Source: Apostichopus japonicus (Eukaryota; Echinodermata; Holothuroidea; Aspidochirotida; Stichopodidae). Taken from it: a DNA stretch of 64,000 nt. Within the stretch, counting starts at the first letter, position 1. Every line of letters starts with the position of its first letter. The position numbers and the translations under genes were made by a program. The stretch is taken from NCBI RefSeq assembly GCF_037975245.1, contig NC_092575.1, positions 10,012,001 to 10,076,000 of the forward strand, written 5' to 3'. The notes below the pieces were generated by a model that was given only the letters and a program-made list of their open reading frames with translations, had not been told where the DNA came from and did not search any database. Below are positions 13,474 through 24,859 of the stretch, one piece after another.

Positions 13474-13759
13474 CAGTGGCGTGCCAATTGTCAGTCGGGA
13501 GAAATGATTTATTCGGGGACTATTTGTATTCAGCCGGGGAAGGATTAGACCCATAACTACGTCTCGAAATGCACCTTTTGCCGTCTGAAGTTTACAAATT
13601 CCTGAGAGAGGACCCCTACAACCCCTACATGGCAGTCGGCTGAAATGACCCCAGGGTAATACCAATCCTTTTAAAATCAAACATTAGTCTCTGGTCCTTC
13701 TGTAAAGGTTCAAACCCCTTCCTTATACACACACCTTCGAAGTCTTGTGCACGCCGCTG
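13474..13759. mobile_element. Small TIR element inserted in the 32-bp satellite (~286 bp)
   Basis: Left end CAGTGGCGTGC and right end GCACGCCGCTG, inverse of each other with one mismatch. It lies between satellite units, so it is younger than the array. The termini resemble those seen in hAT-type MITEs; class assignment is tentative. No transposase frame. Confidence 0.6.
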
Positions 13760-14664
13760 GCTACATCTGTTATATAGCGATAGGAACAGACTTCGTTCTG
13801 TTTGTAAATTTAGTGAAACACATGAACGATTTCTTTCCCCCCATTCACATTTAATATATGTATACGCGATATAATATTACATAACAAACATACTATTTGA
13901 GAAATCCAACCGTTTTCAGTGGGGTGAGAAAAACGGTATTAGGCCTACTTCAGTTTCAGCAACAACTTGCCGGTATAACGGATGAAATAATCACTAGAAA
14001 AAAAAATGATATATGAATTTAGTTATCTGTTTTAGTAATCACATATATAGAACAGTCTAATTACAGCCGTTTGATTGAGAGACGTCGGGTGTTACTATAC
14101 TTCTAAGTTAAATTGATCCTGTGAATCATGTGAGATGAGAGTTGGATACTGGTCTCAATGAGCTTACACTCTAATGTTTTAAAGTCACTGGCTATATAGA
14201 ATAACGTGTAATGTTGATCAAAACTGGCCATACGTATACAAAGTGTAAGTCAGCGGAAAGTTTCCGACTTATCCGTAATTACATGGTCTACATTTCATGG
14301 ATATTTAATTTCTGATCTCAAGCAGTTATCCACATTCCCGCTGGAAAATGGAAAATATGCTTCTTTGTAAAGGATAGTATGAGTTCAAGGAAGTGTGTTC
14401 TTTTGTTTATGGAAAATGCACTTTTTATTGGATTTATCCTTACAATTAAGCCTAACTGTGATAATAAAGTGTTAAGTTATCACAATACAAATATAAGAAG
14501 CGGCGTAGCTATCGTTTCAGGAGACCAGATCCCTGGAGTGAGTGGGCCCTTCACTCTGATACTTCATATAAAGAGCACACATACATAAGTGACAAACACT
14601 ACTGGTAGCCTGCTTACATCGAACAGAGGAAAATCTCTGTTTGGAATAATTTACACCCACGTAT

Positions 14665-15355
14665 GGTTCCTTGCTGGAAGCAAAGGAACCTATACAGTCA
14701 GGTTGGCTTGTGTATGTGGGCGTGTGCGTGCGTCTGTGACACTTGTTTCGGTCCGCGATAACTCAACCACAGAGTGCTGGATATTTGTCATACTTGCTAT
14801 GTGGATATATTAAAGGTGGTGTGCCCTATCGTTTTGGCGCTGACCTAATTAATATTAATGAGGTTATGGGGTCAAACGTAGAAATCTTCACATTGAAATA
14901 ACACCGCAACCTTAAGTCGGATTGTAGCCAAACTTCATAAACAAATGTTGCTTAATATAGCTGGTTCATGTAGGCCTATTTTTGGGGACCATCTTGGCCC
15001 ATTTTCGGCTGAGTGGGCACAAATATTAGTCACCTCAAATACAAATTCCGGGCCCATATTTGCGCCGCCTGGGTACAAATTTTATTTCCATCTCAAATGC
15101 AATTTGGGACACATCCTTTGGCCCGTATTTATGAGGCCCAATATTTTTTGGGACCATTTGGGCGCAAACTTTTGTTGGGCCTAATTTTTGGGGAGTGACC
15201 AGAATTTTCAAATTACAATAACTCCACAACCTTAAATCAGACTGTATCTAAACTTGGAATACAATTGTTGGTAATTAGCTTTTAAATGTGGGCATAAATA
15301 ATATGGTTTTGCGTGATGCCATACAACACTTTACTATTCTACTAAGAAAGGAACC
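14665..15355 (+). mobile_element. Non-autonomous TIR element, copy 2 (~691 bp)
   Basis: Same family and orientation as 10989-11717, about 3 kb downstream. Left end GGTTCCTTGCTGGAAGC, right end ..AAAGGAACC. Its short open frames do not resemble a known protein and are not conserved with copy 1. Confidence 0.75.
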
Positions 15356-15919
15356 ATACTGCCCGTTTGGGCTCTTGCTGAGCTTTCGGTATAACAAAGT
15401 TTCCAGAATATACCCAAAGTTAGAGAAAATAGACGAAAGTGTGAAATAAAATGTTCAAATTTGTAGGAACACACATTGTCTAACTTTCATAGAAAATCAA
15501 AATTTCGAGCCTATATATCAAAAATTCCACTTTTCTCTGGAAAGGTTCCAGAAAAAGTCGAAGTTAGTGGTATAAATTGACATTTGAAATCAATTAGACG
15601 ATTGGGAGGGATAAAAAAACGAGGAATGTCGGTATCATCCAGTCTTTGTGAGACCGTTGTATAAGTTCATCGCACTTACACATATCCTTGATGAAAATTA
15701 TTTCGCGAAACCGAAAACAGTGACTGGCCATGCAACGTATCAAGAGCGGCAGTATGTTTCATAATTACAAAACTGTATACTATCGGTTAGGGGTATAGGG
15801 AGAGGGGGGGGGGGTCCCCGGCAGATGCAGCAACCTCAGAAGTAAAAAATATATGACAGAAGGAGGAATTACTCTAAAATGCCTGTGGAATGATCCGAAA
15901 CCCGTTGTGGGGTCCACTG

Positions 15920-16290
15920 GTAAAGGTCTTGAAAGCAGCAGAGTCTTGAGTGGTTAACGCCGGTGCCTTTCAATCATAAGGTTAATTCTTGTTCTCTCGT
16001 AGCGAATTAAAAGCAACAACAACAAAAAAGGAAGTCAATATCTCTGGAATGTAATTCAAAGCCATGAGGTGGGTTGAGGTGTGGAGCCCCGGAAGCTTTA
16101 GCATTTGGTGATATTTCGTGTTCTCTCTTAGCGACTTTAAAGGACAAAAACAAATCCCCAAAAGAAGAATTACAGTTACTCTGGAATCGATTTTAAGCCT
16201 TGGTAGAAACCCTGGGGACTTAAGCTGCAGCGTTTGCATATGGTTTTGCTCTCTTGAAGCGGTTCTTAAGCACAGAAGAGCAGAGGTACC
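15920..16290. repeat. Degenerate ~120-130 bp tandem repeat
   Basis: Two to three diverged units, each containing (G)TTCTCTC(g/t)TAGCGA and a following AAA(a/g)G(c/a)(a/c)AA(c/a)AAC stretch. The left edge includes AGTGGTTAACGCC, which resembles a tRNA A box, so a decayed tRNA-derived SINE is possible but not established. Overlapping open frames on both strands are judged non-coding. Confidence 0.35.
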
Positions 16291-16651
16291 CCCACCCCCC
16301 TTGCCGACCCCTATCCCCACCCGAATGTACATGACTAGCAGCAATTGGATTTCATTCACAGTGTGTACACGGTCACAACGGCTGTACGTGAAAGTGTTGT
16401 CTTCTCACACATATCATTCCGAAAAATATTACGTGCAAACGCCCTCTATCCCAGCTCGTTCAGCGCAATAACGGTGGTTGACCGTGTTTCCTAACTTCAA
16501 GCTCTGAACACGTGAAAACGGGAATGCCGATAACGTGACTGTAGTGTGTAAACCTATTCCGCAAATTTTGCAAAATAGGCATAGACTAGTTTATGTGTGT
16601 CGAATGAACAGTTGAACCGTACTGCCCTTAGAAGAAGAAAAAATACATACA

Positions 16652-16901
16652 ATGGCATTTTCTAATGTTTCAAGTCGCACCAGCCGAATTATAAGCCGAG
16701 CGGCACAATTTACAAGATCCATTGAGGCAACAAGTTCATGTGTTAACCAAATTAACAGAAGTCTGGCTCGCTCTGTATGGCATTTGTCCAGCAATAAAGA
16801 TAGGACAGGCTCATCATTGGACGTGGTAGGCAGTGTACAAAAGTCAGTGACATGGCCCGGCAAACCCTGCACATGTGGATGTGCTGGTCTACATACAGAG
16901 G
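16652..16901 (+). CDS. C1QBP: C1QBP exon 1 (presequence)
   Basis: ATG at 16652, ending GAG G|gtaaat in phase 1. It encodes a presequence rich in Ser, Arg and Ala with no acidic residue in its first 24 positions, then CTCGCAGLHTE. The reverse strand is also open across it, but that frame is a shadow. Confidence 0.92.
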
Positions 16902-19900
16902 GTAAATTAACTATCATGGTTTATGATGAAATGAATTAATTCAGCTACAGTTTTACGGTTCTCTTGTAAGAAAGTTTGGATGAAGTTGTAAATAAAACAT
17001 AATTTTTGGCAAGCCTATCCTCATGCATTTGGCTAACTATCTATAACAGTTATACATAGCCTAGGACTCTGAGGGGGTGTTACTAAAACGAATGACAATT
17101 GCGTTACACATAACGAATGACAATATGTTGTACACACTAAAAAATTGCGTTGACTAAAACGAATGACAGTATAATGACAGCACAGATATTTGCTTCAATC
17201 GGATAACACATTCAGACTTCGTGGGTATCTAGATCTAGTAAAGAGCGGACAAGATACAAACGCACCTTATAGTAAGCGAAATTGTAAGTCTGATTTTAAA
17301 AAGTAAATTTAACGTAATTTTTCCGATATTAATTGTTAGAAACTAACAATACTATAATCTTGAAACGGCTTCAGTTATCTTTCTATATAAATCTACAGAG
17401 TTAAAAAGCACAGCACTCAAGCGCATTCTCACACAAAAACTTTCCCTGTGGTTTCCATCCGTAAATTACACCAAAACCCTGCAACCACGTAACATGCGAT
17501 TTTCCTCAAATCATTTTTGCGCAGAATACCAATAACCGCATTTACTCCACTCCGTTGATCATTCTATCTCCTCTCAACACTGTCCTTCGTTGTCATTCGT
17601 TGTCCTTCGTTGTCATTCTCTGTCATTCGCTGTCATTCGCTGTCATTCGAAAATGATAATTAACCCTGTACAAAGTCAATTGTCATTCGGTCATTCGCTG
17701 TCATTCGTTTTAGTTTGTCCCCTCGTAGGCTAGGCCTAATTCCAAGTTTAAAGTTACTTTGCGAAGTAGAAGCAGGATGGGGTTGTTGTATGGTGTCATA
17801 ATACATTGCATGTGTAACTATAACTAGGCTTAGATTATAACAATAGTGTTTTACCTAGACATACACAGATATAAAGGTAGAAATGCATACTCCATATAAT
17901 TGAGTAACACACTAAATCGTCAAAGTAATGTGGTCTCTAAGTCCTTGAAGAAGTTTGTCGTTCATGGCACCATCTATCTTCTGTATCATGACCATGAAGA
18001 TATGACCCTATTTTGGCACTTCTATTGTTGTCCTCTGACATCCGAGACAGAGATATTGTAGCGCCCCCAACGGGTTGCAACTAGCAGAGCGGCTGTGGGT
18101 TCGATAGGGCCCCTGTCGGCCACCCTATGTCGGGATCAATAAGGGGCAACTACAAGTTAACCTAACCTGAACCAATAAAACACGAACAAATAAATTGAAT
18201 TTTGTATAATACCAAACCGCTGCCCACCTTGGGCAGGTGTCTACAAACCAAGTTATATATTACTTGAGGTCATCGCAGTGACCCTCCCCCCCCCCCCCCA
18301 ATAAGAATGTAGCAAGGTGATAAATTAATACTTTACTAATAGGCAATAAATCACTAACCAAGTTAAAGATAGAAAGAAATAAACTGCCCAACTTACACCT
18401 TAACCTGTTTCTTATAGTACCAATATTTAATTAATAACATTGCAAATCCACATAAATCTCAGCTTATAATTTACATAAATAATAGTGAGACGTACGTGCA
18501 AAGTCTGTGGCCAATTGTATAATTACGAGTCCTAAATCTACAATACGTTGGCGTTGCCTCAAGAAATTTAACCCGAATCGAAGCCAACCCTGAGCCACAA
18601 ATACAAGAATAATCCCGCAGGGTGAAGCGGGATAGTAAGCCGCATATCGTCCGATGCAAGCACCCTGTCAGGGTGTTTGCGTCATCCGTGTTTGCGTCGT
18701 CCGACGCAAACACCCTGTTCCCAAACTTTCACTGGGTTTAGAGTAATAATTTAAAGGAATTCAGACAAACAGGAAAATATGCCCACAACTTTTTAAGAAA
18801 AAAGGACTCAGACTTGCCTAAACTATAAAAGAACATTTAACTTACTTAACGAACTGGCGGACGGACTTCACTAGGCACCGGCAAACACTAAAAACATAAC
18901 ACACTCTTGGAAACCAAAATTGCAAGTGCCCTAACTTAATACAAATACTGACTCAAAACCTCGGATCTTCACGTGGCTTGAACATTCCACATAGCTACAA
19001 AGGAACCGGACTATTGTCACAAGAGCTGGACAGCTGAACGGGCGACAGAAACAAAGGAATAAAATAGCATGTGAAACTACAACAACTCACTTTACATATA
19101 AAAGATATTAGATAAAAAAGACCCCCAGAGAAGAATAAAACAATACACACAAACAGGACAACAATGCCAGCAGTGGTGACACCTATGTACTGAGGCATTT
19201 ACAAAACGCTCCTCTGGGGGTCACAATATACTTTATGTAGCGTAGATTTGAAGTGGAGTAGTGGATAACACTTCTAACGTAAGAGCACAATCAACTGAAT
19301 TCATTTTTAATTCAAACAGATCATGGTTGCTTTGGGGGTAGAAGTCAGGTTAATTTGTTAACAAATACATAATAAAGGTTAATTTGTTAACAAATACATA
19401 ATAATGGACTACAATGCTCAGAATGTGATATGTCAAAATTCAGTATTGCCTACCGAAATTCCAGCTGGAAATTTTTTGTGTTTGGGTTATTTTAATGGTA
19501 ACTTAGGCCCTGTGAGTGCTTAACTCTTGTTATAAATACTTTGTTGCATAAAAGCAATTATCAAAATAGACAGGACTGTTTTGGTGCAGGACACATGAAC
19601 AGTATTCTGAAAGTGCTGTAATTCTGCATAATTTAAGAAAAACAAAAATGAAGCATATAAACAGCATGATTGAATAAAAAAATAAAAAAAACACAGTTGC
19701 AAGGGCTGTGTTAAGGGAGGGGGGGGGGGGTTGGTGCATTATATATTTTCCAAATTCAATACAGTTAAAAAGTTATACCAGTGTGTAAAGTGTACAAGAA
19801 ATGGCTCAAAACTACTCTCCAAAACTATTCCAAACTACCGGAACACATTCTATTCATCTGTATCACAGCATCTACTATACTCGTTTCTGGTTACATTGAT

Positions 19901-22900
19901 CAGAAATGGTAAGAGGACAAGCATATTTTTTTAAAGAATATTATTAATTTAAAGAATAATATTGACCTCAAAATGACCTTTTAAAATGTCTAAGACACCT
20001 CCTTTTAGAATGTCCATATAAACTGTTCATTCCATTTTACCAAAGATAAGCACATGGGAGCATACTAACATTGCTGACAACCAGTTGCTGCCTCTCAATA
20101 GCAATACCTCACTGGCCATTCTGGACTGTGAATTAAAACTTTGGTGAAACTCAATATTGTCAATTTCCATAAATGTACCTTTGCCAGTTAAAGTGCGATG
20201 TTGTTTCAGTACATAAGCTAGGGTACTGAGGGCAGTCTACTTAAATGGTTGAAACACATAGAATTCATGTGACCAGTCCTTTATGTGCTTTTTGCAAATA
20301 CCAGTAAATTTTATTAGGCTTTAATGCTAAAACTTAGTAACTCAACAGTTATAATGTCAGCATTGAAAGCAGTTGTTTCACCACTTTGAATAGCCACACA
20401 TGTATTTAGGAGAACCTGAATGGCCTATAATTTACACTTCACTTCAGCACATTTGTAATTTGTTTTAACAATTTGGAAGACCATTTCAGATGGAAAAACC
20501 ATGGATTTCTACTGGATGAAATACCCACCATAGTTTGGCAGGCCAGGGATCAAACCTACGACCTCCCAGATGCTAGGTTTCATTGCTTCTAATGCCACTG
20601 TCTTTATCCACTCAACCACAGCAGTGCTTATAAAAAAGCTAGATTTCAAACTTTACTGTATACTCCAGGAAGAATTGGACCTAGTTTCACAAGTCACTTC
20701 ATCTTAAAAGATTTCCAAGTAAATCTTACGATGTGTTACCTCGGTTAAACGATGTAAATTCTCCCTAAGTGGGACATACATTGTATAGCACCACATTAGG
20801 TTCCAAGACTAATAAATAGTCACTGTTGTGAAATTGGTTCACAACATTCACGCCAGAAATGCATTGACCTCAATGTGATCATAATTTCCACAATGCATCA
20901 TTAAATGTACAAGGTGAACTATGTTATTCTACATTGATATTTGTTTCACAGCTGACAAGCAGTTGTCCAACTTCCTAGCAGAAGAAATCCAGATCGAAAA
21001 AGAAAGTCAGAAGAACCCCAAAATTCCAACGATAGCAGGATTCTCAGTTACCACTGATGGCGCAGAAGTGACCCTAACCAAAGAAGGAAGCTCAGATGAA
21101 AGGTGAGCTATTATCAATCTTCAGTTTGTATGTTTTATTGATGATATTTTGTAGCAGGAAAAAAAATAACAACATTATCTCCTTCCTCACATAACATGTT
21201 GCCATCACATATATGAAGCTGTATGGTAATCTTAACTGCTGAATTCAGTTTGAATGGATGCACATGGAGAAAAAAAGAGTTCATTATTTTATGTTTTCCT
21301 TCCACTGTTGTAGGGTGCAAGTCATTTTCAATGTCAATCACTCAGTTGAGTTTGAGGAGAACGTTGAGGCAGAACCACCAGCTGACAGCAAAGATACTGA
21401 TACACCAGATGGGCAGGTAAATAGCACATTACAAATCTCTCCGCTCTTATGGCCCCATTTTTGGTTTCGATGATAATTGTAACCTTTGCATTCATGATGG
21501 CGTATGTTTGTATGTATGTGTGTGTGAGTGTGTTTGCGACGTGTTTGGGAAGGTTAGACCAACTTCATATTTGGTGTGTAGAAGTACCACCTTGAGTACA
21601 AGAAGCCTATTGTTTTTGGTGGAGGTCAAAGGTCATCAGAGGTCAAATCGTGAAACCCTTGTAAACATGTACACCCTCACTATACATTATGTCAGATTCA
21701 TGAAGAAAACTGCCCGTTACGTCATGGAAACCACAATGCATTTTTGAATTCTGGTTAGAATCATTTCTTGGTACCATATGGCAGAAAAGTAATGTAGGTA
21801 ATTTTTTTCACATAAAGAAGAATTTCCAATCTGCTGTTTACGTAATCATGAATACTAATATGAAAAGTGTCTGGGTTACAAAATATTGAGGATCAAGTCA
21901 AAGTCATGTAAGACTTTCACATCAAACCTTTTTAGGGGGTGAAAAATTCTTACTTTGATCAGCCACAATCTTGTTTTGAGTAATACTATGAAGGCTTGGT
22001 CAAAAGAGCTGCTTTAAAGAACTACCAAAAAGATGGGCAAGCCTTAACTTAACAGAGGCACAAACCCATCTATTGTCTTACAGTATAAGACAGAGATCTT
22101 GTTAAGAACAATGCCTTCCATACAGCTTAGCAAAATCTTGTTCCGTTTTGGAGATAGCTTAAAAGTTGTGCTGTCATTGTGTAAATCTGTGATGTCATAG
22201 CGCCACTAAGATCTGAAACGGTTTAGTTTCTCGTTGTTTATCGTTTGGTATTTTCAAGGTAAAATTGTTAACAGGGTTGACAATAAAATCAATGCTATCA
22301 TTATGTTATGCTTAGAGGTTCAATATGCTGGATGCAGTATTTGTGAATACCAGAAAACAAACATTGGAATAGATAACATAAAACATAGAAAAATGAAACA
22401 TATATAATTTGAGCAGTTTGATGATGTCATAGTTAACCTTGATCAAGTCTTCAGCCTTAAATGTGAAGAAACATTAAATCAGTGAATTGTCTATTTGTGT
22501 AAGTTGTTCATAAAAGTGTAAAGGACAGGTTTGTGTCTCCTTGAAGTATTCTATTTCTATTTTTTTAACATATTCTTGGTTTAAATAACTGTTTTGTGCT
22601 AAACAAATATTGATTTTCACAAGGATACATCAGATACCAAGGTTATTTCCTTACTTGGCTAATCTCTCGACATATAAGATAGATTCATACAAATATTTTT
22701 TGCCCAGAATTCTCTCATCTCTTGCTTGATGATTTTCAGGGAAGCTCTGCATCCTGACCACATATCTTGTCCTTTTCACCGTCGTTTCTCTACGACATCT
22801 CTTTTCACAGATGAGGTCATACCCCGACTTCCGTGTGGAACTGACGAAGTCAGGAAAGTCTACGATTGCAGTCCAGTGTAGCTACACGACCGATGATGAC

Positions 22901-24859
22901 TTTAATGCAGAGGAGGAGGTGGAGGAGGGAGAGGCAGATAATCCTCAAGATGATCTCTTTCTGATTGATGAGGTGTACATGTTCAAAGACCAAGCCAATG
23001 AAAAGACCTACAGGGTTGGGTCAGAGGTCATGCAAGGGGTATGGTCCAAATTAAATGTTTCCGAGTTAAAGCAGCATTTTGGGTTTGGTCGCCGTTTTCT
23101 ACTTTTTTGACATGTCCATCAAGTTTTTAACATATATCAATGACAAAACAGCAAACTAAGATATTAGCCAAGTTTTTCCCTACCAACAACGTTAATTGAC
23201 GAGTAATTACGGATATTTGCAGATAATGAGAAAAGTGTCCAAGACAAATTCCACATTTAAAATTAATTGCATACAGTTCCCCCAAACCCCCTTGTTTGAA
23301 TTCAACCAATCAGAGTAGCAGGTTTAGTTATGAGCTGTTGTAAAAATAGATTCAAGACTTTGCTTTGGTACAACCAGGGAGTTGTTATGGAACTCCCTGG
23401 TACAACTGCCATATAGACTGTACACAAATCAAGCATGGTGTTGTATTTCATATTGGTCAATGACGTTCATAGTGTTTAAATATTCATATTATGGGCAAGG
23501 TTTATTGGGATCCCAACTGAAAATATCTTGGAGAAAAACAAAGTTGAAAGTTTCAAATTTTTCGACTTTTATGCCACCACTTGAAGTAAGATTTAAAAAG
23601 ATAAGCTAGTTATGTATGTCATTATGGCATTGTGGAGTCAGTGAGGTTGAGAAAAATCATAGAAAAGGACGCAAAATGCTGCTTTAAGATATCAATATAT
23701 GTTTGTATAGTGTCTTTGTATATTGTATCTTTGTGAATAGTTTTTGTATATGAAGCAGTTACAAATCAGTAATTTTTGTTCTTTCGGGTTATATAAATTA
23801 TGTGGAAACATTGAATCATTTTCATGGCAGATAAAGTTCAATTTAAGAATATTTGGATGTTTACATAAATGAGAAGTCTACCAAATGCCACCTCCTTTAT
23901 GCAGATTTGCATCTGAAGAGCAAGTTAGCAGGAGAAGTTTACTGTAGCAGTGTTACAAGATACATACAATATTAATAGCTCTTAATAATCCCTGTGGCAG
24001 CTACTCTAACCATTTGTTTTGTATTTTGTCAATAATTGTACCAAACTTTTGAGTATTACTCAAAATGAGATTGCTATAAAATTAGGCATCATTCCTTGAA
24101 GTTCTCACCAACTGAAGGTTGTTAAGCAAGTCATTCAGGAAATTTAACATTTCATTTACCAGACACTTTGTATTAAACACTTACAGAAGGCATATTGAAA
24201 ATTTAAACAATTTTCAACAATGATTGAAGTGATCAGATTTTGGAGTTGGATTGTTAACTATCAAATAGCACCAAGATATTTATCAAAATTGACTTGCAAA
24301 GCTGTTTTGAGAACATTCAGAAGGGTTACTATAGCATTACTAGTAAATTACTATTAGCCGTTGTCTAAATATGGAAGAACATATTAAACTGGCTAAAACT
24401 TTCTGCAATGTTTTAAGCACTGTTCGATGAATCAAGACCTAGTTGCTAAAGAGTGGTTTCAGAAAAAGTACAAATACCAGACTGTTTGATTCAAAATTGT
24501 AAAATGGAATGTAACTATACAGTATGAGACTATGAATACTTGTCACAAGTATTCTCATAACTACACATTATGAGTACTTGTCACAAGTATTCTCATAACT
24601 ATAGAGTAGGAGTACTCATCACAAGTATTCTCATAAATATACGGTATGAGTACTCATCACAAGTATTCTCATAACTGAAACTAACATAATAATCCTCAAT
24701 TTACTTCAACAGGAGATGTACGACCATTTGTTGGCCCTGCTGGAGAGTCGAGGTGTCGACAACGAGTTTGCAGATAAGCTATCGGACCTCGCCAGCAGTT
24801 TCGAACACTCATCCTTCATCAAGTTTCTCGAGTCCTTGAAGGACACCATCAAAGAATAG
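16652..24859 (+). CDS. C1QBP: C1QBP / p32, mitochondrial matrix acidic protein (5 exons)
   Basis: Coding exons 16652-16901, 20952-21102, 21314-21416, 22811-23038 and 24713-24859 (250+151+103+228+147 nt) give 292 residues plus TAG; phases 1, 2, 0, 0 match at every junction. The family (p32/gC1qR/MAM33) forms a doughnut-shaped acidic trimer in the mitochondrial matrix, linked to mitochondrial translation and RNA handling, and also reported to bind the globular heads of C1q. Seen here: a Ser/Arg-rich presequence at about residues 1-50, the vertebrate-like CTCGCAGLHT segment at about 74-83, ADKQLSNFLAEEI at about 84-96, a beta-strand core with RVQVIFNVNHSV, SYPDFRVEL and the acidic loop DDDFNAEEEVEEGEAD, then the C-terminal helix YDHLLALLESRGVDNEFAD..FIKFLESLKDTIKE. 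Length is close to the human protein (282). It appears intact and single-copy in the window. Confidence 0.95.
17071..17724. mobile_element. Inverted-repeat element with subterminal CGAATGACA motifs (~654 bp)
   Basis: Left end GAGGGGGTGTTACTAAAACG followed by AATGACA; the right end is the inverse of GAGGGGACAAACTAAAACG plus AATGACA. Between them AACGAATGACA or its complement TGTCATTCG is repeated about ten times near the two ends and absent from the middle. There is no coding capacity. This layout suits a non-autonomous DNA transposon whose transposase binds several subterminal sites. Family unknown to me. Confidence 0.7.
18060..18180. repeat. Possible SINE fragment
   Basis: Contains GTGGGTTCGATAGGG, which resembles a tRNA B box (GGTTCGANNCC), followed by CTGTCGGCCACCCTATGTCG and GGATCAATAAGG. 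A degraded tRNA-derived SINE is the best guess, but only one copy is seen. Confidence 0.3.
20470..20640 (-). mobile_element. tRNA-derived SINE-like element
   Basis: On the minus strand the 3' part reads GTGGTTGAGTGGATAAAGAC (A-box-like), then GGGAGGTCGTAGGTTTGATC (B-box-like) and CCTGGCCTGCCAAAC. The spacing suits a class II (Ser/Leu-like) tRNA head at about 20534-20625, followed by an unrelated body. It cannot fold into a clean modern tRNA, so it is a SINE rather than a gene. Confidence 0.55.
20952..21102 (+). CDS. C1QBP: C1QBP exon 2
   Basis: The acceptor is gtttcacag, phase 1 in and phase 2 out (GAA AG|gtgagc). It encodes ADKQLSNFLAEEIQIEKE.., the N-terminal helix, then GFSVTTDGAEVTLTKE, the first strands of the MAM33 fold. 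Confidence 0.95.
21314..21416 (+). CDS. C1QBP: C1QBP exon 3
   Basis: The acceptor is ctgttgtag and the donor CAG|gtaaat. It encodes RVQVIFNVNHSVEFEENVEAE, matching the family's V-F-N-(I/V)-N-(N/H)-S strand, then an acidic linker ending DTDTPDGQ. Confidence 0.95.
21417..22810 (+). other. C1QBP intron 3
   Basis: 1.39 kb. It contains one inverted unit of the AGGTCAAAGGTCA-bearing repeat (about 21540-21680), related to the tandem array at 50.3-52.2 kb. Otherwise featureless AT-rich DNA. Confidence 0.85.
22811..23038 (+). CDS. C1QBP: C1QBP exon 4
   Basis: The acceptor is cttttcacag and the donor GGG|gtatgg. The donor was chosen because it gives exactly the human spacing between the conserved Tyr and the YDH of exon 5; an alternative GAG|gtcatg site is weaker and would drop four residues. 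It contains the long acidic loop EEEVEEGEAD. Confidence 0.9.
23039..24712 (+). other. C1QBP intron 4
   Basis: 1.67 kb. It holds a hairpin (ACCAGGGAGTT..AACTCCCTGGT) at 23371-23402 and a 38-bp tandem repeat at 24521-24677. No exon. Confidence 0.85.
24521..24677 (+). repeat. 38-bp tandem repeat, about 4 units
   Basis: CACAAGTATTCTCATAA recurs at 24544, 24582, 24620 and 24658, exactly 38 bp apart. Spacer variants are TGAGTACT(t/c)(g/a)T and related. Confidence 0.9.
24713..24859 (+). CDS. C1QBP: C1QBP exon 5 (terminal)
   Basis: The acceptor is ttacttcaacag and the stop TAG 24857-24859. It encodes the highly conserved C-terminal helical segment (EMYDHLLALLESRGVDNEFA..). A 38-bp tandem repeat ends about 35 bp before this exon, close to or over the branch-point region. 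Confidence 0.96.
   Translation, partial: EMYDHLLALLESRGVDNEFADKLSDLASSFEHSSFIKFLESLKDTIKE

Larger units (their letters stand above)
10322..16651. other. Intergenic region between the Rolling-stone-like gene and C1QBP
   Basis: About 6.3 kb without a supportable gene. It holds two copies of a TIR element, a 32-bp satellite with an inserted small TIR element, G/C runs near 12467, 12767 and 15806, and a degenerate ~120-130 bp repeat near 15920-16290. The last ~150 bp must contain the C1QBP promoter and 5'UTR, but no clear TATA box was identified. Confidence 0.7.
16902..20951 (+). other. C1QBP intron 1
   Basis: A 4.05 kb intron carrying a ~650 bp inverted-repeat element (17071-17724), a possible SINE fragment near 18060-18180, nested palindromes at 18653-18717, C/G runs near 18286 and 19718, and a tRNA-like SINE near 20470-20640. 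No alternative exon is evident. Confidence 0.85.

Noticed and set aside
15982-16471. Open frames of 117-125 codons on both strands
   Set aside because: They coincide with a degenerate tandem repeat; neither translation resembles a protein family.
16591-16917. A 108-codon minus-strand frame
   Set aside because: Shadow of C1QBP exon 1 on the opposite strand.
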